From: Fundidesulfovibrio agrisoli
GTDB taxonomy: Bacteria > Desulfobacterota > Desulfovibrionia > Desulfovibrionales > Desulfovibrionaceae
Reading direction: 5' to 3'
Length of the DNA stretch: 64,000 bases
Assembly: GCF_022808715.1 (NCBI RefSeq)
Contig: NZ_JAKZKX010000014.1
Span: forward strand, 33,437 to 97,436
The notes beneath the pieces were generated by a model that did no database searches, had not been told where the DNA came from, and saw only the letters and a list, made by a program, of their open reading frames with translations. Position numbers and translations under genes: made by a program. Of the stretch, positions 41,661-50,970 are shown piece by piece; within the stretch, counting starts at the first letter, position 1; each line of letters begins with the position of its first letter.

Positions 41661-43749
41661 GGCTCAGTCCTATGATGGCAATGGATTGAAGCTTTATGTC
41701 CGCCGGAATTTCGGCCTGTGAGATCACCGGCAGCGTCGGAATGAACCTATTCAAAAGCTGGGCCAAATGGGGCCTGGAGGTGGGGGTCACGAGCAGGACG
41801 GGCTGCCCTTCGCTCAGCATGGCCCGCTCCAGGTGCTGGTTCAGGTTGGTGATGAGCGACTGCGCCGAGCCCGGGTCCATGGCCATGTAGGAGCCGGTGT
41901 CCGTGCGGCGGATGGAGTCGCGGATGATGGTCTCCACGTTGGGGGCCAGGGTGAAGATGGGCAGCGCCGACTCCGAGGTGAGAAAGGGCTTCACGATGGA
42001 GCGGCCCATGCGGGAGCGGACGTATTCCGTGAGCTGGTCGGGGTCCTTGGTGGCGTGGCCGTAGTCCGCCAAAGTTTCGACGATGGTCAGCATGTCGCGC
42101 ACGGAGACGCCCTCGCGCACCAGGTTCTGCAGCACCTTCTGCACCGCGCCCAGGTTGAGCACGCCGGGCACCAGCTCCTCCACGGCCTTGGGGGCGCGCT
42201 TGTGCAGGTTGTCCAGCAGGCTCTGCACCTCCTGGCGGCCCAGGAACTCGTGCAGGTTGCGCTTGAACACCTCGGTGAGGTGGGTGGAGATCACGGTGGC
42301 CGGGTCCACCACGGTGTAGCCCGCCAGCATGGCCTCCTCCTTGGAGGCGTCGGGAATCCACAGCGCGGGCAGGTTGAAGGCGGGCTCGCGGGTGTCCACG
42401 CCCTGGATGCGGTGCTTCACGTCGCCCGGGTCCATGGCCAGGAAGTGGTCGATGAGGATCTCGGCCGAGGCCACCTCGTTGCCCTTGATGAGCACGGCGT
42501 ACTGGCCGGGCTTGAGCTGCAGGTTGTCGCGCAGGTGCAGCGACGGGATGATGACGCCCATGTCCAGGGCGAACTGGCGGCGGATGGAGCGTATGCGCGC
42601 CAGGAGGTTGCCGTTCTGGTCCTCGTCCACCAGGGGGATCAGGCCGTAGCCCACTTCCAGCTCCAGGGCGTCCAGGGGCAGCAGCTGCTGGACCTCCTCG
42701 GGGGTCTCCAGCTCCTGGGGCTTGGGCTTGTCGTCCTCGGCCTGGCCCTCGGCCAGGATGTCCTTCTGCCTCTTGCTCACCTGCGAGAGCAGGAACATGA
42801 GCCCCGCCAGCGCCGTGAAGGGGATGAAGGGCATGCCGGGCACCAGGCCGAAGAGAAGCAGAATGCCGCTGACCAGCTTCAGGGCCTTGGGGTGGAAGGT
42901 GAGCTGGGCGATGAACTCCTCGCCCATGCGCGCCTCGGCGGCCGCGCGGGAGACGATCAAACCCGCGGACGTGGAGATGATGATCGAGGGTATGATGGAG
43001 ACCAGACCGTCGCCGATGGTCAGGATGGTGTAGGTGGAGGCCGCCGTCTTCCAGTCCATGCCCTTTTGCATGACGCCGATGAGGAAGCCGCCCACGATGT
43101 TGATGACCGCGATGAGTATGGTCGCCTTCACGTCGCCCGAAACGAACTTGCCCGCGCCGTCCATGGCGCCGTAGAAGTCGGCCTCCTTGCGGATCATCTC
43201 GCGGCGCTTGTTGGCCTGCTGTTCGGTGATGATGCCCGCGTTGAGGTCCGCCTCGATGGCCATCTGCTTGCCGGGCATGGCGTCCAGGGTGAAGCGGGCG
43301 GCCACCTCCGCGATGCGCGTGGTGCCCGCCACGATGACGGTCTTGTTGAGCGAGAACAGGATCAAAAACACGACCACGCCGATGACGTAGTTGCCGCCCA
43401 CCACGAACTCGCCGAAGGCCCGGATGACCTGGCCCGCCGCGCTCGTGCCTTCGTCGCCGTGCAGCAGGATCAGGCGCGTGGAGGCCACGTTGAGCGAGAG
43501 GCGCATCAAGGTGGTGACCAGCAGCAGCGTGGGGTAGATGGAGAACTCGAGGGGCGAGGTCATGAACATGGACGTGACCAGCACCACGAGGCTGATGGAG
43601 ATCGACAGCGTGAGCATCAGGTCGATGACCATGGTGGGCACCGGCACCAGCATCACGAAGAGGATGAGCACCACGCCGCCCGCGAGCATGATGTCGCCCT
43701 GGGTGGAGAACCGCGCGTAGTTTATGTCCAGGATGTCGGTCTTGGCCAT
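41650..43749 (-). CDS. flhA: Flagellar export gate protein FlhA
   Basis: The 699-aa protein has eight N-terminal membrane spans (residues ~20-325), the conserved cytoplasmic loop 'RIAEVAARFTLDAMPGKQMAIEADLNAG' (part: FTLDAMPGKQMAIEADLN) and a large C-terminal export-cargo domain. It forms the nonameric ring of the flagellar type III export apparatus. It is 22 nt downstream of flhB and overlaps flhF. Confidence 0.95.
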   Translation of the reverse strand: MAKTDILDINYARFSTQGDIMLAGGVVLILFVMLVPVPTMVIDLMLTLSISISLVVLVTSMFMTSPLEFSIYPTLLLVTTLMRLSLNVASTRLILLHGDEGTSAAGQVIRAFGEFVVGGNYVIGVVVFLILFSLNKTVIVAGTTRIAEVAARFTLDAMPGKQMAIEADLNAGIITEQQANKRREMIRKEADFYGAMDGAGKFVSGDVKATILIAVINIVGGFLIGVMQKGMDWKTAASTYTILTIGDGLVSIIPSIIISTSAGLIVSRAAAEARMGEEFIAQLTFHPKALKLVSGILLLFGLVPGMPFIPFTALAGLMFLLSQVSKRQKDILAEGQAEDDKPKPQELETPEEVQQLLPLDALELEVGYGLIPLVDEDQNGNLLARIRSIRRQFALDMGVIIPSLHLRDNLQLKPGQYAVLIKGNEVASAEILIDHFLAMDPGDVKHRIQGVDTREPAFNLPALWIPDASKEEAMLAGYTVVDPATVISTHLTEVFKRNLHEFLGRQEVQSLLDNLHKRAPKAVEELVPGVLNLGAVQKVLQNLVREGVSVRDMLTIVETLADYGHATKDPDQLTEYVRSRMGRSIVKPFLTSESALPIFTLAPNVETIIRDSIRRTDTGSYMAMDPGSAQSLITNLNQHLERAMLSEGQPVLLVTPTSRPHLAQLLNRFIPTLPVISQAEIPADIKLQSIAIIGLSHAG

Positions 43750-43771
43750 GTTTTTGACACCTTCCTAAGAG

Positions 43772-44845
43772 CTAACGGGGGATGCGGTTGCGGAACTTGT
43801 CCAGGGTGGCGAGCACTGCGGCCACGGCCTGGAAGAGTTCCTCGGGGATCACCTCCCCTACGTCCGAATCCTTATACAATGCCCGTGCCAGAGGCTTGTT
43901 CTCGCGCACGGGCACCCCGTTGTCGTAGGCGATGTCCTTTATTTTCTTGGCCAGGTGGTCGGCGCCCTTGGCCACCACGATGGGGGCCGGGGCGATGAGC
44001 GGGTTGTATTGCAGGGCCACCGCGATGTGGGTGGGGTTGGTGATGACCACGTCCGCCTTGGGCACGTTCTTGAGCATGCGCTTGCCCATGACCTCGAACA
44101 TCTTCTGGCGCTGCTTGGACTTGACCTGCGGGTCGCCCTCCACGTTGCGGTGCTCGTCCTTCACTTCGCTTTTGGTCATCTTCATGCTCTCGGCGTAGTC
44201 CCAGCGGGTGTACCAGACGTCGAAGGCCGCGATGAGGGCCATGGGAACCAGGGTGTACCAGAGCATGGTCATGGAGCTCTGCAGGATGTACACGGCCAGG
44301 CCGTGGGCGTTGTTGTAGAACAGCGGGATGAAGCTGGCGAACTCCTTCTTGAGCACGATGTACGGGGCGATGGCGATGGCCGCGGCCTGGGCCACCTGCC
44401 GCGCGAGGCGCACCAGGGCCTTGGGGTCGGCGAACAGGGCCTTGAGGCCGTTCATGGGGTTGAAGAGCTTGCCCCAGTCGAAGTTGGCCAGGTGGTTGAT
44501 CCACAGGCTGCCCACCTGGACGCGCATCACCGTGTAGGCAGTGGCCGCGATGATGAGCAGCAGGGGCAGCAGCATCTTGGCCAGGCGCATGCAGACGTCC
44601 ACAAGCATGGCGTTGACGCTGCCCATGGTGATCTCGGTGCGCATGCCTTCGCTCAGGAACCAGCGGAAGATGGCGGTCAGCTCCGACTCGTAGGTGCCGA
44701 TGGTCATGCGCACGGCCAGCGCGCCCATGAGCAGCACGGCCAGCTTGGGCAGCTCGGCGCTCTTGGCGACGGAGCCCTTCTTGCGGGCGTCGGTTATTCG
44801 TTTTTGGGTCGCCGGTTCTGTTCTGCTCGGGTCTTTCTCCGCCAT
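43772..44845 (-). CDS. flhB: Flagellar export switch protein FlhB
   Basis: The 357-aa protein has four membrane spans and the cytoplasmic autocleavage motif N-P-T-H in 'VITNPTHIAVALQY' near residue 267, which controls the switch from hook to filament export. It starts 'MAEKDPSRTEPATQKRITDARKKG', the family's basic N-terminus (start MAEKDPSRTEPATQ). It begins 4 nt after the fliR stop codon. Confidence 0.95.
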   Translation of the reverse strand: MAEKDPSRTEPATQKRITDARKKGSVAKSAELPKLAVLLMGALAVRMTIGTYESELTAIFRWFLSEGMRTEITMGSVNAMLVDVCMRLAKMLLPLLLIIAATAYTVMRVQVGSLWINHLANFDWGKLFNPMNGLKALFADPKALVRLARQVAQAAAIAIAPYIVLKKEFASFIPLFYNNAHGLAVYILQSSMTMLWYTLVPMALIAAFDVWYTRWDYAESMKMTKSEVKDEHRNVEGDPQVKSKQRQKMFEVMGKRMLKNVPKADVVITNPTHIAVALQYNPLIAPAPIVVAKGADHLAKKIKDIAYDNGVPVRENKPLARALYKDSDVGEVIPEELFQAVAAVLATLDKFRNRIPR

Positions 44846-44849
44846 GGGG

Positions 44850-45635
44850 CTACCTGCCGGGCATGCGGTGCATCACCGCCGTGTACATGGGGCCAAGCTC
44901 CGAAATGAAGTCGGCCACGTAGTGCGCCAGGGCGGCCATGGTCAGGGTCATGAACAGGAAGCCCACGGTGATCTTGGCGGGGAAGCCGATCTGGATCACG
45001 TTCATCTGGGGCGCCGCGCGCGAGACCAGGGCCAGGGCCAGGTCCACCAGGAAGAGCGCGGCGATCACGGGCGCGCAGATCTTAACGGCCAGCACGAAGA
45101 TCTCCGCCGAAAACTTGAGCACGGAGTCGGCCAGGGCGGGGGTGATGAACAGCGCCCCGGGCGGCACCAGCTGGAAGCTCTGGGCCAGGCTGGTGAGCAG
45201 GAAGAGGTGCCCGTTCAGGGAGAGAAACATCATGATGGTGCACTGGTTGAGCAACTGGGCGGTGACCGAATCCGAGGAGCCGGTCATGGGGTCGAGCACG
45301 CTCATCATGGAGAAGCCCATGGAGAAGCCCATCATGTGCCCGCCCGTCATCACCGCCGAGAACAGGAAGTTGACGATGATGTCCAGCACGAGGCCCAGCA
45401 CCAGCTCGCCCGCGATCATCAGGGTCAGGCCCAGGGCGTCCATGGGGAGCAGCTCCCCCGGGAAGGAGAGCCTGGGCCAGACGGCGAGGCTGAGCACGAT
45501 GCACAGCGCGCCCTTGACCGGGTTGGGGATGGCGCCGGCCCCGAAGAAGGGCAGCAGAAACACCACCAGGCTCACCCGGATGATGGTGAGGAACAGGCTG
45601 AAGAACTGGACGGCCTGGAGGTTGAAGAGTTCCAT
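44850..45635 (-). CDS. fliR: Flagellar export protein FliR
   Basis: The 261-aa protein is almost wholly membrane-embedded ('FFSLFLTIIRVSLVVFLLPFF' in part: RVSLVVFLLPFF; 'GGHMMGFSMGFSMMSVLDP'), typical FliR. It forms the export gate core with FliP and FliQ, which are not in this window. It is followed directly by flhB and flhA, the usual order. Confidence 0.93.
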   Translation of the reverse strand: MELFNLQAVQFFSLFLTIIRVSLVVFLLPFFGAGAIPNPVKGALCIVLSLAVWPRLSFPGELLPMDALGLTLMIAGELVLGLVLDIIVNFLFSAVMTGGHMMGFSMGFSMMSVLDPMTGSSDSVTAQLLNQCTIMMFLSLNGHLFLLTSLAQSFQLVPPGALFITPALADSVLKFSAEIFVLAVKICAPVIAALFLVDLALALVSRAAPQMNVIQIGFPAKITVGFLFMTLTMAALAHYVADFISELGPMYTAVMHRMPGR

Positions 45636-45688
45636 GCGGGGAGCTTAGCAAATGGCGGGCCAGTCAGGGAAGTGGCCCGTTGGAGGGG

Positions 45689-46600
45689 CTAGGGCTTGCC
45701 GGGAGCGGGGGCCGCGCCGCCAAGGTAGGCGGCGGGGTTCACGGGCACGCCCGCGAAGCGGATCTCGTAATGCAGGTGCGGCCCGGTGGAGCGGCCGTCC
45801 TGCCCGACGCCGCCCAGGGAGTCGCCGCGCTCCACGCGCGCCCCGGCCCGCACGTCCAGGCGCTGCATGTGGGAGAAGGCCGTGACGTAGCCGCCGCCGT
45901 GATCCAGCACCACGGTCATGTTGCCCTCGGAGTCCTCCCCGGCGAAGCTCACCAGCCCGGGGGCCGGGGCGCGCACCGGGGTGCCCGCCGGGGCCATGAT
46001 GTCTACGCCCTTGTGGAACTCCTCCTGCCCGGCGAAGGGCGAGAGGCGCACCCCGAAATCGGAGGAGACCACCCCGCGCACCGGCCAGGCGTCCGGCACG
46101 GAGCCGGGCAGCGAGGGGCCGACGGAGAGCAGCCTGTCCAGGGCCGCCGCGTCGATCTTGCGGGGCTCCACGCGCTTTGAGAGGGCGCGCAGGAAGTTGT
46201 CGGAGAGCTCCATGCGGTCCAGCAGGGCCTTGGGGTCGGCGGCGGCGCTGTTGCCAGCGTCCATGCCGGCGGCGGCCTGCCGGGCCTCCTTGTCCAGGCT
46301 TATCATCTTGCGCAGGGCCGCGTCGCCCTCGCGCAGACGGGCCGCCCCTTCGTCCAGGCCGCCGGAGATGTCCCGGATGCGCTCCGCAACCTGCCTGCGC
46401 TGGGCCGAGGTCTTGCTGATCTCATCCAGCTCCTCCTCCAGGCCCGGGCGGGAGAGCATGGCCGTGAGCCACCAGAGGTTGCCCGCCAGCACCAGCAGGC
46501 AGAGGATGGCAGCGGCGGCCACCAGGGGCCAGCGCACGTTCAGCCGCCTGTAGCGGTTGGCGCTGTCCTTGAAGAGTTCGAGGCCTGAGGTGTGGGGCAT
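45689..46600 (-). CDS. Membrane-anchored M23 peptidase with coiled coil
   Basis: The 303-aa protein has one membrane span near residues 24-48, a coiled coil (residues ~55-110) and a C-terminal M23 domain (residues ~165-300). The metal ligands are H-x3-D in 'HKGVDIMAP' and H-x-H in 'PHLHYEI', both present. It follows the TtcA-like gene by 12 nt and precedes fliR by 53 nt. It probably remodels peptidoglycan during division or envelope assembly; involvement in flagellar insertion is only suggested by location. Confidence 0.85.
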   Translation of the reverse strand: MPHTSGLELFKDSANRYRRLNVRWPLVAAAAILCLLVLAGNLWWLTAMLSRPGLEEELDEISKTSAQRRQVAERIRDISGGLDEGAARLREGDAALRKMISLDKEARQAAAGMDAGNSAAADPKALLDRMELSDNFLRALSKRVEPRKIDAAALDRLLSVGPSLPGSVPDAWPVRGVVSSDFGVRLSPFAGQEEFHKGVDIMAPAGTPVRAPAPGLVSFAGEDSEGNMTVVLDHGGGYVTAFSHMQRLDVRAGARVERGDSLGGVGQDGRSTGPHLHYEIRFAGVPVNPAAYLGGAAPAPGKP

Positions 46601-46612
46601 GTGCGGACGCGG

Positions 46613-47374
46613 TTATGGCTTCGGCTGGCCGCTGTCAATCTGCCAACGGGTCAGCGCGCCGAAGGCGTTGGCGCGGAAGCGCCTGTCCCGGCCGTACATC
46701 TCCTTGAGCCAGCCCTCGAAGTCGGAACGGCGGGTGTTGCCCGCCGACGGGCACGGGTTGGACCAGATGGGCAGGCCCCATTGCCGGGCCGCGCGCTTGA
46801 TGTGGTCCTTCTCCACGGTGAGCAGCGGGCGGATCATCCGGAGCCTGCCGCCGAAGAAGGGCTCCGAGGCCGAGAGGCCCTGTACCCTGCCGGTCTGGAA
46901 AACGTTCATGAAGAAGGTGGTCACCAGGTCGTCGGCGTTGTGGCCGATGGCCAGGTGGGTGAGCCCGTACTGCTCGCAGAGCTGGAACAGCCGCGTGCGG
47001 CGCAGCATGGCGCAGTAGAAGCAGGCCGAGGCCTTGCGGTTCTCGGGGGAGTGGGCGCGGGGGCCGTGGTCGGTGACTTCCGCGTGCAGTGCCACGCCCT
47101 TTTCGGCGCACCACTCGATGAGCGGGGCGTGGGAGGCCTCGTCGAACCCGGGGTTCACGTGCAGGGCCAGCACGTTGAACTTGAAGGGCACGATGCGCTG
47201 GCGCAGCCGCAGGACGTTCAGCATCACGAAGCTGTCCACCCCGCCGGAGACGGCCACGCCCACGCGCGAGCCCGGGGAGAGCATCTCCAACTGGCGCATG
47301 AGCTTGCCCGCCTGGCCTACGCAGACCTTCTGGGCATAGGTGGCCTTCTCGGCCTTGACGCGCTTGAGTGTCAT
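46613..47374 (-). CDS. TtcA/TilS-family ATP pyrophosphatase (tRNA thiolation type)
   Basis: The 253-aa PP-loop enzyme has 'GVAVSGGVDSFVML' (residues ~37-50), the Cys pair 'CFYCAMLRRTRLF' near 121 and a further Cys in 'WSNPCPSAGN' near 216, the three-Cys [4Fe-4S] arrangement of TtcA, which makes 2-thiocytidine in tRNA. 'AIGHNADDLVTTFFMN' matches the family as well. ATG 47374 has AGAGG 6 nt upstream; the longer open frame upstream is not used. The family also includes enzymes for other thio-nucleosides, so the base is not certain. Confidence 0.85.
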   Translation of the reverse strand: MTLKRVKAEKATYAQKVCVGQAGKLMRQLEMLSPGSRVGVAVSGGVDSFVMLNVLRLRQRIVPFKFNVLALHVNPGFDEASHAPLIEWCAEKGVALHAEVTDHGPRAHSPENRKASACFYCAMLRRTRLFQLCEQYGLTHLAIGHNADDLVTTFFMNVFQTGRVQGLSASEPFFGGRLRMIRPLLTVEKDHIKRAARQWGLPIWSNPCPSAGNTRRSDFEGWLKEMYGRDRRFRANAFGALTRWQIDSGQPKP

Positions 47375-47579
47375 GGGAAACCTCTGGGGAGCCCCGCTTG
47401 GTGAACGCGGGGACGGCTGCGGCCATAAGCCTGGAGCGGGGCGCTTGGCAAGCGCTCGCGAACCGTTGCGGTCGGGATGGGCGTAAGCGGGCGCTACAAG
47501 CGCTCCTTGTCGATCAAGCGTTACCCAGCGGCGTCCGCGATGTGGCGGCGGCCAGGGTCGCCCCGGCCGGAGCGGCCGG

Positions 47580-48059
47580 CTAGGAGCACTCCCCGATGCG
47601 CCTGCGCCTGCGGCTCTGGGCCTCCTCGCTGCGGCGGCGCTCGTCGTCGGTCTCCAGGATGAGCTGCGGGGCCGGGGTGGGCTTGCCATTGGTGTCCAGG
47701 GCCACGAAGGTCAGGTAGGCCGAGGCGGTGTGGCGCACTTCGCCGGAGAACATGTTCTCCGACTCCACCCGCACGCCCACCTCCATGGAGGTGGTGCCCA
47801 CGTGGTTCACGATGGCCTTGAAGGTCACCAGTTCGCCCACGCGCGAAGGCGCCAGGAAGCTCACCTGGTCGATGGAGACGGTCACCGCGTTGCAGCGGCA
47901 GTGGCGCATGGCGGCCATGGCCGCGGCTGCGTCGATGTGCTTGAGGATCACCCCGCCGTGGATGGAACCGTAGGGGTTGGCGTCCTGGGGCAGCATGGCG
48001 ATGGAAAGTTCGGTGCGGCTGGCCGCCGCGGGCTTGCCTTGTCGTCTCTGCTCGTCCAT
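47580..48059 (-). CDS. Acyl-CoA thioesterase, hotdog fold (YciA/BACH type)
   Basis: The 159-aa protein hydrolyses acyl-CoA. It has 'NPYGSIHGGVILKHIDAAAAMAA' (part: NPYGSIHGGVILKHID), the catalytic Asp of this family, and 'VSFLAPSRVGELVTFKA'. The C-terminal tail ends in an Arg-rich stretch ('RRRRR'). It is separated from the TtcA-like gene by 205 bp without a clear gene. The chain-length preference cannot be read. Confidence 0.88.
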   Translation of the reverse strand: MDEQRRQGKPAAASRTELSIAMLPQDANPYGSIHGGVILKHIDAAAAMAAMRHCRCNAVTVSIDQVSFLAPSRVGELVTFKAIVNHVGTTSMEVGVRVESENMFSGEVRHTASAYLTFVALDTNGKPTPAPQLILETDDERRRSEEAQSRRRRRIGECS

Positions 48060-48131
48060 ACCAGAACCCTAGCCCAGGGCCGGGCCGGATGCAACCGGCC
48101 GGGGCCGGGCCCTCATGAACAAGGAGCGCGC

Positions 48132-49796
48132 ATGGAGCCCGTGGAACCCAAGGACCGTCAATTCGTTCTGACCCTGGACGGCCCCCGCTGGCGGGCCGGT
48201 TTCGTGGCCGACGTGCCGGACCGCAGCGGCGCCCTGGCGGACCTGGCCAGCCTGGCCGCGGGCCACGGCGTGAACATCCACCGCCTGCTGTACGAACGCG
48301 GCCGCCACCCCAACCGGGTGGAGTTGACCCTGGAGTGCCCCGAATCCCGACGCATCGGGGCCGTTTTGGACGCCCTGAACGCCAAGGGCATGCTGCGCGA
48401 CATCCCCGAACCCGAGGAGACTCCCCTGGCCATCACGGACGTCTCCGGGGTGCTCAGCTTCAAGGTCTCCCTGGACGACCGGCCCGGAGCCCTGGCCGCG
48501 TTGACCGAGCGCTTCAAGGCGATGCACGCCAGCGTGATCCACCTGCGCTACGACGGCGACTCCGAGCCCGGCATGGCCGAGATCTCGGTGGTCACGAGCG
48601 GCGCGGAGGAGGTCTCCAAGCTGCTGCGCGAGCTGACCGGCGCGGGCTACCACTACCACGTGCTCTGGCAGGGCGGGCCGGACAGCAGCGTGGACGCGGT
48701 CCTGGGCCTCTCCGAGGTGGAGGCCTTCCTGTTCAAGCTGCGCTCCTCCCTGCCGCCGGAGCGCATGAGCGCCCTGGAGGACCTTTTCAGCACCTCGCGG
48801 GCCATGCGCCAGGCCCTGGGCGAGTTCCGGGGCGCTTCGGGCGAGTCGGGCGAGGCCCTGGCCGCCTCCCAGACCTACGCCAACATCCTGCGCCTGGCGG
48901 CCATGGCGGTGGGCACCACCCACGAGCGCTTCACCCTGCGCCTGACAGGGCCGGTGCGCCTCACGCCGCAGGTGGGCATGTACATGCTCTCCTGCCCGGA
49001 GGGCGCCAACAGCTACCTGCTCAGGCACGGGGACGCCGCCACCTTTCTGGACACCAACTTCGGCATCTACTTCGACGACGTGATGGACTGGCTGGCCCAC
49101 CACGGGCTGGACCCATCCTGCGTAGGCACCGTGCTGGCCACCCACCCCGACGCCGACCACGCGGGCTGGGCGGGCAAGCTGCAGCAGCGCTTCGGGGCCG
49201 AGGTCTTCATGCACCCGGACAGCGCCGAGGTGTTCCGCTGCGAGGACCGCACCCTAGGCCAGGGCGACCTCTGCGGCATCAACCGGCCCTTCACCCGCCT
49301 GGTGAACAGGCTCACGGACCTGGTGCCCCCGGAGCGCATCGCCGCCTTCGACCCGGCACAGGGGGAGCGGGGAGGCTTCCGGGCCATGGGGCGCATCGCC
49401 GTGGCCGACCTGGACTTCACGGTGCTGGAGAGCCTGGGCGGGCACGCGGCTGCGCAGGTGTTCTTCCTTGAGGAGCGGCTGGGGTATCTGTTCTCGGGCG
49501 ACTACCTGCTGGACCCGCGCAGCCTCTCCCCCAAGGACCGCGACGCCCTCTCGGTGCACAAGTCCCTGCTGACCAGCACCAACACGGATTCCGCCCTGTT
49601 CCTGAAGGAGATGGGCATGCTCAGGGAGCTCATGCGAGGCGTTGCCGCCGATGTGGCCAAGGGCGGGCGCAGGGCCATGGTCTTCCCCGGGCACGGGGAT
49701 TTCTACGCGGTGGAGCAGGCGGAGTGGGGGGACAGGGCTATAAAGCTGGTGGCTGGTACGGAAACGCAGGCTAAAATGACAATTACTGATAGATAA
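48132..49796 (+). CDS. Two ACT domains fused to a metallo-beta-lactamase-fold domain
   Basis: The 554-aa protein has ACT 1 at residues ~15-85 ('VADVPDRSGALADLASLAAGHGVNI': VPDRSGALADLASL) and ACT 2 at ~100-175 ('VSLDDRPGALAALTERF'). The MBL fold (~275-530) contains 'THPDADHAGW', so the usual H-x-H-x-D-H reads H-x-D-x-D-H, plus 'FSGDYLL' and 'VFPGHGDF'. An acidic residue at the second position is also seen in flavodiiron-type domains (Glu). ACT domains sense amino acids, so an amino-acid-gated hydrolase or redox sensor is possible; this is inference. AAGGAG precedes ATG 48132. The composition becomes AT-rich only at the last 15 codons. Confidence 0.75.
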   Translation: MEPVEPKDRQFVLTLDGPRWRAGFVADVPDRSGALADLASLAAGHGVNIHRLLYERGRHPNRVELTLECPESRRIGAVLDALNAKGMLRDIPEPEETPLAITDVSGVLSFKVSLDDRPGALAALTERFKAMHASVIHLRYDGDSEPGMAEISVVTSGAEEVSKLLRELTGAGYHYHVLWQGGPDSSVDAVLGLSEVEAFLFKLRSSLPPERMSALEDLFSTSRAMRQALGEFRGASGESGEALAASQTYANILRLAAMAVGTTHERFTLRLTGPVRLTPQVGMYMLSCPEGANSYLLRHGDAATFLDTNFGIYFDDVMDWLAHHGLDPSCVGTVLATHPDADHAGWAGKLQQRFGAEVFMHPDSAEVFRCEDRTLGQGDLCGINRPFTRLVNRLTDLVPPERIAAFDPAQGERGGFRAMGRIAVADLDFTVLESLGGHAAAQVFFLEERLGYLFSGDYLLDPRSLSPKDRDALSVHKSLLTSTNTDSALFLKEMGMLRELMRGVAADVAKGGRRAMVFPGHGDFYAVEQAEWGDRAIKLVAGTETQAKMTITDR

Positions 49797-49916
49797 TTCC
49801 TGTGACGTCGAGATCACTAAACTAGTTACGCCAACACAATCGGTGTATTTGATTTTGACGCTTTTAGACTAATTGGCTAAAATTATATCAATTTGTAAAG
49901 AAATAAACCTTGTCAA

Positions 49917-49951
49917 TTTGAAAGCCTCGGACATGGTCCGAGGCTTTCAAA
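49917..49951. terminator. Long perfect hairpin at the left edge of the AT-rich island
   Basis: TTTGAAAGCCTCGGAC (49917-49932) and its exact complement (49936-49951) enclose ATG, a 16-bp perfect stem. It lies 25 nt beyond the stop of the Cys-rich mini-gene on the minus strand and can serve as its terminator; it may also stop transcripts of the ACT-MBL gene from the other side. Confidence 0.65.
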
Positions 49952-49975
49952 GTAATGAACAAGGAAAAACAAATG

Positions 49976-50146
49976 TTATCTGAAGGTCTCTCTAACGTTG
50001 TTCTTGCCACATTTCTGACAAGTTGAGTTGTGGAATGTCTTGTTGCTACAGTTTATTCGGTCACATCCAACGGCTCCACATGCCTTACACTTGTACAATG
50101 GATAGTTGCATTTTGAACCTTTACAGGTGCCCGGACACTGCGCCAT
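49976..50146 (-). CDS. Cys-rich zinc-ribbon-like mini-protein (56 aa)
   Basis: ATG 50146 to TAA 49976 is preceded by a perfect AGGAGG 5 nt upstream. The 56-residue product contains nine Cys: C-x3-C-x4-C in the first 13 residues, then C-x2-C ('CKAC'), C-x4-C and a final C-x2-C ('CQKC') with one His, i.e. a metal-binding, probably zinc-ribbon, fold. It is the last gene of the AT-rich operon, 108 nt behind the GIY-YIG gene. It may be a nucleic-acid-binding partner or a small regulator; unknown family. Confidence 0.65.
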   Translation of the reverse strand: MAQCPGTCKGSKCNYPLYKCKACGAVGCDRINCSNKTFHNSTCQKCGKNNVRETFR

Positions 50147-50254
50147 TTCAACCTCCTGATAATTTACAAGTTAAGCTGACACGTGAACTGCTGAATCTGG
50201 CGATACCCAATTGTCATGGCAAATCAATAAATGTAATGATCATAGTGATAGTAT

Positions 50255-50923
50255 TTAGTTGCGGATAAGTCCTAGGTGACAATAGTCGGACGGGAACGGC
50301 ATCTCGCTTTCTTTAAGAAGGCTATGCCTCAATTCAAAATCGTCAGATGGCCTTCTGCTTATCTTCCCAAAAAAAGTATCATTAGACTTTGCGCCAGCAT
50401 ATCTTGCATATATGTTCTGATGATTAAAAAAGTGACTATTTAACAACTCAAGCATTCGCCCTTCGATCTCCATTGAGAAATCTTTCTTGTCAACATAAGT
50501 GGCAGGGTCAATTACGCCAAAACCAAAAATGCAATTATTCAAGTACCGAATGTTTTTGGTATAAATGTCAGGGCAAAGCATTTTGATGCGTTGCCTCCCT
50601 TCGTAGTGAATTAAGTCGCTGTTGCCGATGCGAGATTTTGGTTTCCCGCAAAAATTCAAAGCCAAGTATTCGTAAAAATCAAGGCCTAGTGGTACGTTGT
50701 TTATATAGTATTTTAAAGTGATTTGATTTTCAATGTGGGCAAGCATTCGGGTTAAGAAGTTTTTAGTGGTTTGACCTATGTAAATAATTCTTTGCAAAGA
50801 ATGCTTGTCATTCCATATCCAGGTATAAATGCCATGGTTTGACTCCATGAAATCAAATGCATCACCGTTATTAATAGAAGAAAACGGAAAAAAAGCCCAG
50901 TTTATATCAATGGTATGAGGCAT
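50255..50923 (-). CDS. GIY-YIG-type nuclease domain protein
   Basis: The 222-aa protein shows the GIY-YIG signature at residues 31-63: 'GIYTWIW', then 'IIYIGQTTKNFLTRM' with the conserved Arg (R59) and a His at 63. The catalytic Glu is probably in 'MEIEGRMLELLNSHFFNHQN' near residue 172. The C-terminal ~50 residues are not recognised. Such domains cut DNA in homing endonucleases, repair enzymes and restriction systems. AAGGA lies 7 nt before the ATG. It belongs to an AT-rich minus-strand operon behind a putative metallopeptidase. Confidence 0.72.
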   Translation of the reverse strand: MPHTIDINWAFFPFSSINNGDAFDFMESNHGIYTWIWNDKHSLQRIIYIGQTTKNFLTRMLAHIENQITLKYYINNVPLGLDFYEYLALNFCGKPKSRIGNSDLIHYEGRQRIKMLCPDIYTKNIRYLNNCIFGFGVIDPATYVDKKDFSMEIEGRMLELLNSHFFNHQNIYARYAGAKSNDTFFGKISRRPSDDFELRHSLLKESEMPFPSDYCHLGLIRN

Positions 50924-50970
50924 TGATCAATCCTTTGTGTGGACAATTTAAACAAAATGAAAACATTAAA

